This document shows positions 1 through 7,589 of a stretch of 64,000 nucleotides of DNA, one piece after another. The stretch covers positions 1,848,501-1,912,500 of the forward strand of contig NZ_CP016353.1 in NCBI RefSeq assembly GCF_002240355.1, read 5' to 3'. A program made the translations under genes and the position numbers. Under the pieces are notes generated by a model that did not search any database, was not told the DNA's origin, and was given only the letters and a program-made list of their open reading frames with translations. Position 1 is the stretch's first letter; each line of letters opens with the position of its first letter. The stretch is from Prauserella marina (GTDB lineage: Bacteria; Actinomycetota; Actinomycetes; Mycobacteriales; Pseudonocardiaceae).

Positions 1-930
1 GACCTCGACGACGAGAACGACCTCGTCATGGCCCGCACGCTGGCCTCGCGCGCCGACGTCATGGTGGAGAACTTCCCGGCGGGCTCGCTGGCGAGGAGGG
101 GCCTCGACTACGAATCGGTTCGCGCGCTCAACGAGCGGCTCGTCTACTGCTCGGTGACCGGTTTCGGCAGCGGACAGGGGGCGGCGCTTCCCGGCTACGA
201 CTTTCTGGTGCAGGCCATGGGCGGGCTCATGAGCATCACCGGCACCCCCGGCGGCGAGCCGGTCAAAGCCGGGGTCGCGCTCGTCGACGTGCTGACGGCG
301 AAGGACGCCACGGTGGGCGTACTCGCCGCGCTGCGGGCGAGGGAGGTGTCGGGACGAGGGCAGCGCGTCGAGGTCAACCTGCTGTCCAGCCTGCTGGGCT
401 CGCTCGCCAACCAGACCTCGGGCTACCTCGCCACGGGAAAACCGCCGGGACGCATGGGGAACGAGCATCCTTCCATCGCTCCGTACGAAACGTTGCGGTG
501 CAAGGATGACGTGCTCGCGCTGGCCTGCGGCAACGACCGGCAGTTCGGCAAACTCGCCGAGGCGCTCGGTGTTCCGGAACTCGCCGGCGACGACCGGTTC
601 GCCACGAACGAGGCCAGGGTGCGCAACCGGCCCGCGCTCAGGGCGGCGCTTGAGGAGAAGCTGCGGGGGGACACCGTCGAGGCGTGGAGTGCCCGGCTCA
701 CCTCGGTGGGCGTTCCGGCGGGCAAGGTCGGCGACATCGGCGACGGGATGCGGCTCGCGGAGTCGCTCGGTCTTGCGCCGACCGTCGCGGTCGGCGATGG
801 CGCCCCGCCACAGGTGCGCCACCCCGTCAGCTTCTCGGAGACACCGGTCACCCACTACACGGCGCCACCGAGACTGGGACAACACGACGACGACATCCGG
901 CGCTGGCTCGCGGAGAGGACAACACCATGA
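1..930 (+). CDS. CaiB/BaiF family III CoA-transferase, 5'-truncated by the window
   Basis: The frame is open from base 1, so the N-terminus (perhaps 80-90 residues of a family usually near 390) lies outside the window. Visible family features are the MVENFPAGSLARRGLDY segment, GFG, YDFLVQAMGG, and the GEPVKAGVALVDV stretch carrying the Asp expected to form the acyl-anhydride in family III CoA-transferases. These enzymes move CoA between acids. The stop overlaps the start of the acyl-CoA dehydrogenase (ATGA), so the two are translationally coupled. Because that partner looks like glutaryl-CoA dehydrogenase, a role in making glutaryl-CoA from glutarate (as human SUGCT does) is a reasonable inference, but the acid cannot be read from sequence. 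Confidence 0.9.
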   Translation, partial: DLDDENDLVMARTLASRADVMVENFPAGSLARRGLDYESVRALNERLVYCSVTGFGSGQGAALPGYDFLVQAMGGLMSITGTPGGEPVKAGVALVDVLTAKDATVGVLAALRAREVSGRGQRVEVNLLSSLLGSLANQTSGYLATGKPPGRMGNEHPSIAPYETLRCKDDVLALACGNDRQFGKLAEALGVPELAGDDRFATNEARVRNRPALRAALEEKLRGDTVEAWSARLTSVGVPAGKVGDIGDGMRLAESLGLAPTVAVGDGAPPQVRHPVSFSETPVTHYTAPPRLGQHDDDIRRWLAERTTP

Positions 931-2117
931 CGAAGCAGACCAGGTCACCGCGGATCGACCCGCTCGACCCCGCCGGCATCGGCGATCTGCTCACTCCCCA
1001 GGAGAAACAGGTCGCTGAGTCGGTGCGCAGGTTGTGCGAGGACAAGATCGATCCGTTCGTCGCGGACTGGTTCGAAAGGGGAGAACTGCCCGACATCCGC
1101 GGCCTCGCCCAGGAACTGGGCTCGCTCGGCGTGCTCGGCATGCACCTCGAAGGGTATGGCTGCGCGGGAATGTCGGCCACCGAATACGGTCTCGCGTGCA
1201 TGGAACTCGAAGCATCCGACTCCGGCGTGCGGTCACTCGTTTCGGTGCAGGGATCGCTCGCGATGTTCGCGATCTGGCGATGGGGCTCCGAGGAACAGAA
1301 GCAACAGTGGCTGCCGGCCATGGCGGCAGGCAAGGCCATCGGCTGCTTCGGCCTCACGGAGCCCGACATCGGCTCGGATCCTGGCAACATGCGCACCACC
1401 GCGCGCAGGGACGGCACGGACTGGATCGTCGACGGCCGCAAGATGTGGATCACCAACGGCAGTGTCGCCGACGTGGCCGTCGTGTGGGCGCGCACCGACG
1501 AAGGCGTGAGGGGGTTCGTCGTTCCCGCCGGCACGCCGGGTTTCTCGGCGCCCGAGATCACGCACAAGCTGTCTTTGCGGGCTTCGGTGACTAGCGAACT
1601 GGTACTCGACGGGGTGCGGCTTCCCGCGGAGGCGGTGCTTCCGGAGGTCACCGGGCTCAAGGGACCGTTGAGCTGTCTCAACGAGGCGAGGTACGGCATC
1701 GTGTGGGGATCGCTCGGCGCGGCGAGGGCGTGCCTGAACGCCGCGCTGTCCTACGCGGGAGAACGCACCCAGTTCGGAAAGCCGATCGCCGGTTTCCAGC
1801 TGACCCAGCGCAAACTCGTGGACATGACCCTGGAATACACCAAGGGCCTGCTGCTCGCCGTGCACCTCGGAAGAAGGAAGGACGAGGGAACACTGCTGCC
1901 GGAACAGGTCAGTCTCGGCAAGCTGAACAACGTCCGCGAAGCGCTCGACATCTGCCGTGAGGCGCGCACCATCCTCGGCGCCAACGGGATCTCGCTCGAA
2001 TATCCGGTGATCCGGCACATGGCGAACCTGGAGTCCGTGCTGACCTACGAGGGCACCGTCGAGATGCACACCCTGGTTCTCGGGCAGGCGATCACGGGGC
2101 ACGCCGCGTTCCGGTGA
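927..2117 (+). CDS. gcdH: Acyl-CoA dehydrogenase, glutaryl-CoA dehydrogenase-like
   Basis: 396-residue flavoprotein starting at the ATG that overlaps the upstream stop. The FAD/substrate segment CFGLTEPDIGSDPGNM and the C-terminal LGANGISLEYPVIRHMANLE followed by TYEGT closely follow glutaryl-CoA dehydrogenases; the Glu of YEGT is the expected catalytic base. The family oxidises glutaryl-CoA and decarboxylates it to crotonyl-CoA at the end of lysine/tryptophan breakdown, passing electrons to ETF. The coupled CoA-transferase upstream supports a dicarboxylate-catabolic unit. Another short-chain acyl-CoA dehydrogenase is the alternative, but the YEGT context favours this call. Confidence 0.85.
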   Translation: MTKQTRSPRIDPLDPAGIGDLLTPQEKQVAESVRRLCEDKIDPFVADWFERGELPDIRGLAQELGSLGVLGMHLEGYGCAGMSATEYGLACMELEASDSGVRSLVSVQGSLAMFAIWRWGSEEQKQQWLPAMAAGKAIGCFGLTEPDIGSDPGNMRTTARRDGTDWIVDGRKMWITNGSVADVAVVWARTDEGVRGFVVPAGTPGFSAPEITHKLSLRASVTSELVLDGVRLPAEAVLPEVTGLKGPLSCLNEARYGIVWGSLGAARACLNAALSYAGERTQFGKPIAGFQLTQRKLVDMTLEYTKGLLLAVHLGRRKDEGTLLPEQVSLGKLNNVREALDICREARTILGANGISLEYPVIRHMANLESVLTYEGTVEMHTLVLGQAITGHAAFR

Positions 2118-2120
2118 GCC

Positions 2121-2183
2121 CGAGTCCCGCGTTCGTGCGGTCGAGTTCCGCACTCAGGTCACCGAGTTCCGCGTTCAGGCGGG
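2121..2183 (+). repeat. 21-bp tandem repeat array, three units (locus A)
   Basis: Three head-to-tail 21-bp units at 2121-2141, 2142-2162 and 2163-2183. Each begins CGAGT[TC]CCGC and continues with a CAGG-like second half. The first unit starts 3 nt after the dehydrogenase stop codon. The same unit recurs at 38906-38989 and 63131-63172. It has no obvious hairpin and no coding role. Confidence 0.85.
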
Positions 2184-2360
2184 CCCTGACCGGAGCGACG
2201 GCGACGTCCTCGCTGCCGATGTCATGAATCGCCGGGCTGTCTCGTCGTAGGAGGGAGGAGCGACAGCGACCGAACCGCAGTCCGACGGCGTCACCGTGCC
2301 GGTCGCGGCGTTCCACAGCGCCAACCGAATGCGGTATTCGGCAACAGAACGGATGCAACG

Positions 2361-3554
2361 ATGACGCAAGCACCGAACCTTCCACTGTCGATGCGTCGTG
2401 ACGGCCTCGACCCCGTCGGCGATTTGGGCAGGGCACGCGACGACGAGGGGGTGCTCGCGATCACGACCCCGACCGGCCAGTCCGTGTATCTGGTCTGCCG
2501 TCACCAGGACGTCCGTGAGGTGCTGTCCGACACCGAGCGGTTCAGCAGCGCGGCAAGCGTGATTCCCGGTGCCGAGATGAGCGACAAGCAGGAAGCGGCC
2601 AGGATGAGTGCCGGGCAACTGATCAGCTTCGACCCGCCGGAGCACACGCGCCTGCGGCGGATGCTGGCCCCGGAATTCACGATGCGCCGGATACGCGAGC
2701 TGGAGCCGAGGATCACCGAGATCGTCGAGGCGGCGCTCGACGATCTCGAAGCCGCGGGCCCACCGGCGGACCTGGTGGCGCACTTCGCGTTGCCGGTGCC
2801 GTCGCTGGTGATCTGCGAGCTGCTCGGCGTGCCCTTCGCCGACCGCGCCGAGTTCCAGGACCGCGCCATGCGGCTGCTGGACACCTCGCTGTCGCTGGAG
2901 ACCAGAATTGTCGTACAGCGGGAGGGCCGGGCCTACATGGCCGACCTTGTCGCGGGCGCGCAAGCCGACCCCGGCGACAACCTGCTCGGGATGCTCGTCC
3001 GCGATCACGGCGACGACCTCGATACCGATGAACTGATCGGTATCGCCGAACTGCTGCTGCTCGCGGGCCACGAGACAACCTCGAACATGCTCGGTCTCGG
3101 AACTCTGGCCTTGCTGCGCCACCCCGGCGAGTTCGCGGCGCTGCGTGACGATCCGGACCTGATCGACTCCGCCGTCGAGGAGTTGCTGCGCTGGCTGTCG
3201 GTGGTGCACTGGATGCCCCCGCGCAAGACCGTCGTCGACGTCGAACTGGCCGGTCACACCATTCCGGCTGGTTCGCTGGTGCTGCCCTCGCTGGTGGCGG
3301 CCAACCGCGACCACACCGTCGCCGACGACCCCGACCGTCTGAAGCTCGCCAGGCCGGCGACCCGGCACGTTGCCTTGGGTCATGGCGTGCACCACTGCCT
3401 CGGTGCGCCGCTGGCGAGGATGGAAATGCGTATCGCGTTTCTGGCGCTGCTGCGCCGGTTTCCCGCACTTGCCTTGGCCGAGCCCTACGAGTCACTGGAT
3501 TTCCGGGCGTTCAGCGTCGTCTACGGTGTGCACGCGTTGCCCGTCACGTGGTGA
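2361..3554 (+). CDS. Cytochrome P450
   Basis: 397 residues, the usual size of a soluble bacterial P450. It shows the I-helix oxygen-binding motif AGHETTSN, the K-helix ExxR within EELLRWLS, and the haem-thiolate loop ALGHGVHHCLGAPLAR, whose Cys ligates the haem. The loop normally starts with Phe (FGxGxHxCLG); here that position is Leu. These enzymes hydroxylate lipophilic substrates using ferredoxin partners, and no ferredoxin or reductase gene lies beside it. The 5' flank holds the locus A repeats. The start is the first ATG of the conserved frame and no strong Shine-Dalgarno is visible. The substrate is unknown. Confidence 0.93.
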   Translation: MTQAPNLPLSMRRDGLDPVGDLGRARDDEGVLAITTPTGQSVYLVCRHQDVREVLSDTERFSSAASVIPGAEMSDKQEAARMSAGQLISFDPPEHTRLRRMLAPEFTMRRIRELEPRITEIVEAALDDLEAAGPPADLVAHFALPVPSLVICELLGVPFADRAEFQDRAMRLLDTSLSLETRIVVQREGRAYMADLVAGAQADPGDNLLGMLVRDHGDDLDTDELIGIAELLLLAGHETTSNMLGLGTLALLRHPGEFAALRDDPDLIDSAVEELLRWLSVVHWMPPRKTVVDVELAGHTIPAGSLVLPSLVAANRDHTVADDPDRLKLARPATRHVALGHGVHHCLGAPLARMEMRIAFLALLRRFPALALAEPYESLDFRAFSVVYGVHALPVTW

Positions 3555-3954
3555 GTGGACGGCGTGGATCGTTCGGTCGGACCACCAAGCGTCCAACACG
3601 ACCGCAAAGCCAGATACGGCAAGGAATACGCAACCGCTCAGACCGTGCGATCCGTAGCGAGCAGCCCGGGCAGCTGTGCTTCCGAGAAGCCACGGTGTCC
3701 ATTGTGAACCACGCGTTATCGACGGTGCGGGACAAGCACGGCCCGCGCCGCCGTGACTGGAATCCTTGGAACTGAGGACGTCCGGGACACGTTCGCAGGC
3801 ATGTGATGCCGCTCGGTGAACTTCTTGCATTGGACTGGGCCACTTTGGTGGCCTTTGACGAGCCACGATGTGATTCCATGAAACGGTGATCAGCATCACG
3901 GAGTATGGGGCCGTGGGCCTGCGGTGCGTTGCGTGATCCAGATAACACAAGGAA
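3555..3954. other. Intergenic stretch without a supportable gene
   Basis: About 400 bp after the P450. Open frames exist on both strands, but none has a family signature or a convincing ribosome-binding site, and base composition drops relative to the flanking genes. It leads directly into the integrase remnant, so it may be decayed mobile-element DNA. Confidence 0.5.
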
Positions 3955-4190
3955 GTGCGTACGTCATGTGGTGAAAGGCACTCCCTTCGAAGGGATACGC
4001 GGCATGCCTGCTGTCACTACATCGCCGGAGTTCTTGACGATGCTCGGCAGATTGCGGACTACCTCGGCCACGATCGCGTGAGTACACCCAGGGCGAGTAC
4101 GCGGAGAGCGGTGCTGTGGGCGAACGTGTGGGTGTCGCGCTTGGCAATCTCTTGCTCCACGCGGCCCACAAGCGTGGGAACGATCGTGCG
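3955..4190 (+). pseudogene. C-terminal remnant of a tyrosine recombinase (phage-type integrase)
   Basis: The frame entered at 3955 reads VLDDARQIADYLGHDRVS, the signature of the end of actinobacterial tyrosine integrases (typically LDDAGLSARQIADxLGHxxVS). Homology-like sequence then continues in the next frame as EYTQGEYAESGAVGERVGVA and LGNLLLHAAHKRGN, so at least one frameshift lies near 4080. The catalytic Arg/His/Tyr core upstream is not recognisable. The fragment points at, and ends about 36 bp from, the 3' end of tRNA-Arg, the classic position of an integrase at an attachment site. I read it as the relic of an excised or decayed integrative element. Confidence 0.65.
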
Positions 4191-4191
4191 C

Positions 4192-4223
4192 ACACTCCTG
4201 GTCACTTGCGTGACCAGGAGTGT
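4192..4223 (-). terminator. Terminator of tRNA-Arg
   Basis: Perfect 14-bp inverted repeat, ACACTCCTGGTCAC and its complement, around a 4-nt loop, beginning 3 nt beyond the 3' end of the tRNA. There is no long U tract. Confidence 0.8.
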
Positions 4224-4225
4224 TG

Positions 4226-4299
4226 TGCCCCCGGCAGGACTCGAACCTGCGACCTAGAGATTAGAAGGCTCTTGCTCTATCCAGCTGAGCTACGAGGGC
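4226..4299 (-). tRNA. tRNA-Arg (anticodon UCU)
   Basis: On the minus strand the cloverleaf reads acceptor GCCCTCG/CGGGGGC, D-stem GCTC/GAGC, anticodon loop CTTCTAA with UCU at 34-36, and T-arm GCAGG-TTCGAGT-CCTGC. CCA is not encoded. The 31/39 pair at the base of the anticodon loop is C/U, a mismatch. The 3' end faces the integrase remnant. Confidence 0.95.
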
Positions 4300-4302
4300 C
4301 CA

Positions 4303-4322
4303 CCCAGTGCTGACCCACTGGG
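4303..4322. other. Short hairpin upstream of tRNA-Arg
   Basis: CCCAGTG and CACTGGG form a perfect 7-bp inverted repeat just 5' of the tRNA gene (on the tRNA strand). It may be a processing or promoter-proximal element; function unknown. Confidence 0.4.
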
Positions 4323-4414
4323 GTCACGCGCCGCATGTCCGCCAGCTTAGCCATCACTAACATCCTGATCGTTCGACACCAGGGAATCGTTTCACTCCTC
4401 ACCCGGCTTGGTGA

Positions 4415-4590
4415 CCGTGGGTGCGCTGCTCTGTCGTCGAACAGCGCACCCACGGCGGGGCCGCTGCCGGGATTACGGCCCCCTGCGGGCGCGTCTCCAG
4501 CCCACGTGTTCCCCAGTCGTGGGCGTGGCGTGGGTGCGCCCGGTCTCGGTTGTGCGGTGATCGTGCTCCGCACGTCGCCGCCATGGCGGC
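4415..4590. repeat. Cluster of consecutive hairpins
   Basis: Five inverted repeats in 176 bp: a perfect 14-bp stem CCGTGGGTGCGCTG at 4415-4428/4442-4455; GGGGCCG/CGGCCCC at 4457-4463/4476-4482; GCCCACG/CGTGGGC at 4500-4506/4518-4524; GTGCGG/CCGCAC at 4552-4557/4568-4573; and the palindrome CCGCCATGGCGG near 4579-4590. The 11-mer CGTGGGTGCGC recurs directly at 4416-4426 and 4529-4539 and inverted at 4444-4454. There is no gene in 4300-4592. It could be a structured RNA, a nested terminator array or a recombination/replication relic of the decayed element. Confidence 0.6.
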
Positions 4591-4592
4591 CG

Positions 4593-4997
4593 TCAATCCC
4601 AGATCTGTACCGCCCTCACGACGAAAGGCGCCTGCGGAACGAACGTGCCTGGGCCCGGATATGTCGTGAAGTCACCTTCGGTGGCGCACGCCGAATCTTG
4701 ATAGACCGTGACATGTCGGTCTATTCGATTCGCGAATGAATGTGCTTCGAGTTCTTTGGGTAGTGTCACGCATTCCTCGGGATTGGTGTTGCGGAGATCG
4801 AGCCTGGCCAGCCTGCCTCCGTAGAACTCGCCCGACCAGCCGCAGAACTCCCCCTGGGCGCACGCGAACTCAGGGGGAGGGGTTCTGGCGGAAGGAGTGC
4901 TCGCGTGTGTGGACCCCGCGCCGCCGAGAAAGGCGAGTGCCGTCAGGGTCGCGGCGCGCAGAGCACGCGAACGGGAATGTGAAAAGAATCGTGCCAT
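4593..4997 (-). CDS. Secreted peptidase-inhibitor family I36-like protein
   Basis: 134 residues from an ATG with GGGGAG about 9 nt upstream; a TTG nine bases earlier is the alternative start. Residues 1 to about 33 form a Sec signal peptide (Arg-rich start, hydrophobic LRAATLTALAFLGGAG core, small residues before the mature part). The mature domain has CAQGEFCGWSGEFYGG, ECVTLP, SFANRIDR and ends in VRAVQIW, the pattern of the small beta-rich I36 domain (Streptomyces metalloproteinase-inhibitor type), with four Cys likely in disulfides. Inhibitory activity itself is not shown by sequence. Confidence 0.75.
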   Translation of the reverse strand: MARFFSHSRSRALRAATLTALAFLGGAGSTHASTPSARTPPPEFACAQGEFCGWSGEFYGGRLARLDLRNTNPEECVTLPKELEAHSFANRIDRHVTVYQDSACATEGDFTTYPGPGTFVPQAPFVVRAVQIWD

Positions 4998-5184
4998 CGT
5001 GAACAACTCCCCAGTCTGTGCGGCTGATCCGTGGCCGCGAAATGTGATGACTCCACGATGACGAGAAGTGGGGTGGATTGTCAGTGGTGTTTTTCATTTT
5101 GTGGATAACTCGGCGTTTCACACTCGACCGGGTGGGAGTTGTCCACATTGTCAGCGAAGGGCTTGTGAGGAATTGGCGTCGGTG

Positions 5185-6267
5185 TTATCTGGGGGCGGTT
5201 CCTGACGACTCGCGGACCACGAGCTCCACCGGAAGGGTCACGGGAGGGGGCGGTTTTCGCCCCGCGAGCAAGCGCAGACTCAGCTCTCCCGCCGTCCGCC
5301 CTTTCGCCACCAGGTCCTGGCGGACGGTGGTGAGCGCGGGTTCGCTCCACCGGGCGGGCGGTGCGTCGTCGAATCCGACCACCGAGAGGTCGCGGGGAAC
5401 GTCGAGTCCTCGCTGTCTCGCCGCGGTCATGGCGCCGATCGCGAGTTCGTCCGACATGCACAGCAACGCCGTCGGCGCCGGGTCGGCGCCGAGCAACCGT
5501 GCCGCTGCTTCCACCGCCTGGTCGCGGGACAAGCCCGAGGTTTCCCACACCGGAACGTCTTGGGCCCGCACTCCGGCGGCGGCAAGGGTTTCGACGTAAC
5601 CGGCGAGCCGGTCGCGGTTGTCGCCAAACCGGGTGCGCATCGCCTGCTCGACGCGCATCGGCCCGCCGCGTGGCTGGGAAAGACATTGCGCGGCGAGGAT
5701 GCCGAAGCCCCGGTGCCCGAGATCGAGCAGGTGCCGCGCGGCCGCGGCGGCTCCACCCCTGTCGTCGATGCCCACCCGCGCGGCGCCCGCGACCACCGGC
5801 TGGTCGATGATCACGAGCGGGAGTCCCCTTTCGCGCACGGCGCGTAAAGCGGGTGCGTCGTCGGCGAGTGAATACGCCACGGCAAGGTCGGCCTGTGCGG
5901 CAAGAACTCGTTCCGCCTTCGGGCCGCCGTCCGAGCCGCCCGGCAGCAGCAAGAGCGCGTGGCCTTCGCTGTCGACCTCGGCCGCGAGCGCGTCGAGCGT
6001 GATGGACAGCGCGGGATCGGAGAAGGCCGCCGACAAACCTGTGTCCAGCATGAACGCGATGGCACCCGCGCGTCTGGTGGCAAGGCTTCGGGCCACGGGG
6101 TGAGGGCCGGGGTAGCCGAGTCGCTTCGCCGCGCGCATGACCTCCTCGCGCAGTGCCGCCGAAAGCTGATCCGGCCTGTTGTACGCGTTGGACACCGTGG
6201 CACTCGACACTCCGACCGCCTGCGCGACGTCGTCGAGGGTCGGTTGCTTGCGTCGCCTGCCACTCAC
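5185..6267 (-). CDS. LacI-family transcriptional regulator
   Basis: 360 residues. The N-terminal helix-turn-helix TLDDVAQAVGVSSATVSNAY (about 10-29) and hinge GYPGPHPVARSLATRR are typical LacI. Residues from about 65 onward form the periplasmic-binding-protein-like effector domain, with the C-terminal VVGFDDAP segment. It is divergent from the MFS gene, and a 16-bp perfect palindrome lies between them, so it probably represses the transporter and itself. The effector is not deducible, although LacI members usually sense sugars or nucleosides. Confidence 0.92.
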   Translation of the reverse strand: MSGRRRKQPTLDDVAQAVGVSSATVSNAYNRPDQLSAALREEVMRAAKRLGYPGPHPVARSLATRRAGAIAFMLDTGLSAAFSDPALSITLDALAAEVDSEGHALLLLPGGSDGGPKAERVLAAQADLAVAYSLADDAPALRAVRERGLPLVIIDQPVVAGAARVGIDDRGGAAAAARHLLDLGHRGFGILAAQCLSQPRGGPMRVEQAMRTRFGDNRDRLAGYVETLAAAGVRAQDVPVWETSGLSRDQAVEAAARLLGADPAPTALLCMSDELAIGAMTAARQRGLDVPRDLSVVGFDDAPPARWSEPALTTVRQDLVAKGRTAGELSLRLLAGRKPPPPVTLPVELVVRESSGTAPR

Positions 6268-6303
6268 CCGCGCAGTCTAGAACGGCCAGGTCAGCTTGCT
6301 TGT

Positions 6304-6319
6304 TCTTAAGCGCTTAAGA
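6304..6319. promoter_or_regulatory. Candidate LacI-family operator
   Basis: Perfect 16-bp palindrome TCTTAAGCGCTTAAGA with the central CG typical of LacI-family sites, 36 bp from the regulator start and 39 bp from the transporter start. It is strikingly AT-rich for this genome. Confidence 0.75.
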
Positions 6320-6358
6320 CATGCTGTGGAAAGGATTTCCTGCGAAAGGTGGACCCAG

Positions 6359-7555
6359 GTGTCGCAGCGGCTCTCGGTGATCGTCGTCTTCGCGCTCAAC
6401 GGTGCAACGCTCGGCTCGTGGGCGCCGCGCACGCCGGCGCTCAGCGAACAGATCGGGGCGGGGCCGGGCGCGCTTGGCCTCGCCCTGCTCGGCGCCAGCA
6501 TCGGGATGCTCTCGGCCGCGACCGTCTCAGGGCGGCTCGTCGAACGGTTCGGGCCGCGTGCCGTCGTGATCGTCTCCGGCGTCGCCATCTGCGCGGTGCT
6601 GCCCGCGATCGGCGGCGCGCAGAGCGTGCCGTGGCTCGCCGTCGCGCTCGTCGGGCTCGGCGCCTCGTCGGGAGCACTCGACGTGTCCATGAACATCGCC
6701 GGTGTCGCGGTGGAACGCGCGCGGAACAAGCCGACGATGCCGTTGTTCCACGCGTGGTTCAGCTTCGGCGCGCTCGCGGGATCGGGAGGTGCGGCGCTGG
6801 CCGCGACGCTTGGCGCGAGCCCGCTGCGGCATCTGACCGTCGCGGCGGCCGCGGGACTCGTCATGCTCGCCGCCGTCGCGCTCAGGGTGCCCGGCCTGTC
6901 GCCGCGTGCCGCGCGGGTCGCGGGGCCGCGAAAGGCATCGGGCCCGGCGCTGGTCAAGCGGCCCGCGCTGTGGTTGCTCGCGCTCGTCGCGCTGTGCTCG
7001 GCCATCGCCGAGGGGACGAGCTCCGACTGGTCGGCGCTACTGCTGACCAGCGAGCAGGGAGCCGGTGAGGGAGCCGCGGCGCTCGCCTACGCGGGGTTCG
7101 CGCTCGCCATGGCCTTCGCACGGCTGGGCGGATCGTGGTTGCAGACCAGATTCGGCCCGGCGAGAGTGCTCGCCACGGGCGCCGCGCTCGCCGCGGTGGG
7201 GCTCACCGTCGCCGCGATCGTCGCGGTGCCCGCGGTGAGCTACGCCGGTTTCGCGCTCGCCGGTGGCGGGCTGGCCGCGTGCTTCCCGGTGGCACTGGGT
7301 CTCGCCGGAGAGGCGGGGAAACGAGCCGACAACAGTGGCGGCGAGCGTGAGGTGGCTTTCGTCACCGCCATCGCCTACACCGGTTTCCTCGCTGGTCCAC
7401 CCGTGATCGGTGGCATCGCGCACCTCACGTCACTGTCGGTGTCGTTCGTGGTCGCCGGGGTCGTCGCCGCTGTCATCGCGCCGGCGGCCGTGGGAGCTAC
7501 CCGGCTCGCCGCGAAGGAGCGAGCCGCCCGCGAACGGCTGGGCGCCCTCCGCTGA
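6359..7555 (+). CDS. MFS transporter
   Basis: 398 residues of mostly hydrophobic sequence, consistent with about 12 membrane helices. The N-terminus SVIVVFALNGATLGSWAPRT and the first-loop region around RLVERFGPRAVV fit major-facilitator proteins of the YbjJ/FucP-like group. A GTG at 6359 with AAAGGTGG upstream was chosen, because the longer reading frame would start inside or before the operator. It is divergent from and probably controlled by the LacI-type regulator. The substrate is unknown. Confidence 0.88.
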   Translation: MSQRLSVIVVFALNGATLGSWAPRTPALSEQIGAGPGALGLALLGASIGMLSAATVSGRLVERFGPRAVVIVSGVAICAVLPAIGGAQSVPWLAVALVGLGASSGALDVSMNIAGVAVERARNKPTMPLFHAWFSFGALAGSGGAALAATLGASPLRHLTVAAAAGLVMLAAVALRVPGLSPRAARVAGPRKASGPALVKRPALWLLALVALCSAIAEGTSSDWSALLLTSEQGAGEGAAALAYAGFALAMAFARLGGSWLQTRFGPARVLATGAALAAVGLTVAAIVAVPAVSYAGFALAGGGLAACFPVALGLAGEAGKRADNSGGEREVAFVTAIAYTGFLAGPPVIGGIAHLTSLSVSFVVAGVVAAVIAPAAVGATRLAAKERAARERLGALR

Positions 7556-7589
7556 CCGGCCACGGAACCGCTCGTCCTACCCTCGTACC

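Noticed and set aside
4116-4313. Short frame reading GRTRTCDLE across the tRNA
   Set aside because: This is the familiar translation of a tRNA gene; only its upstream part, the integrase remnant, was kept.
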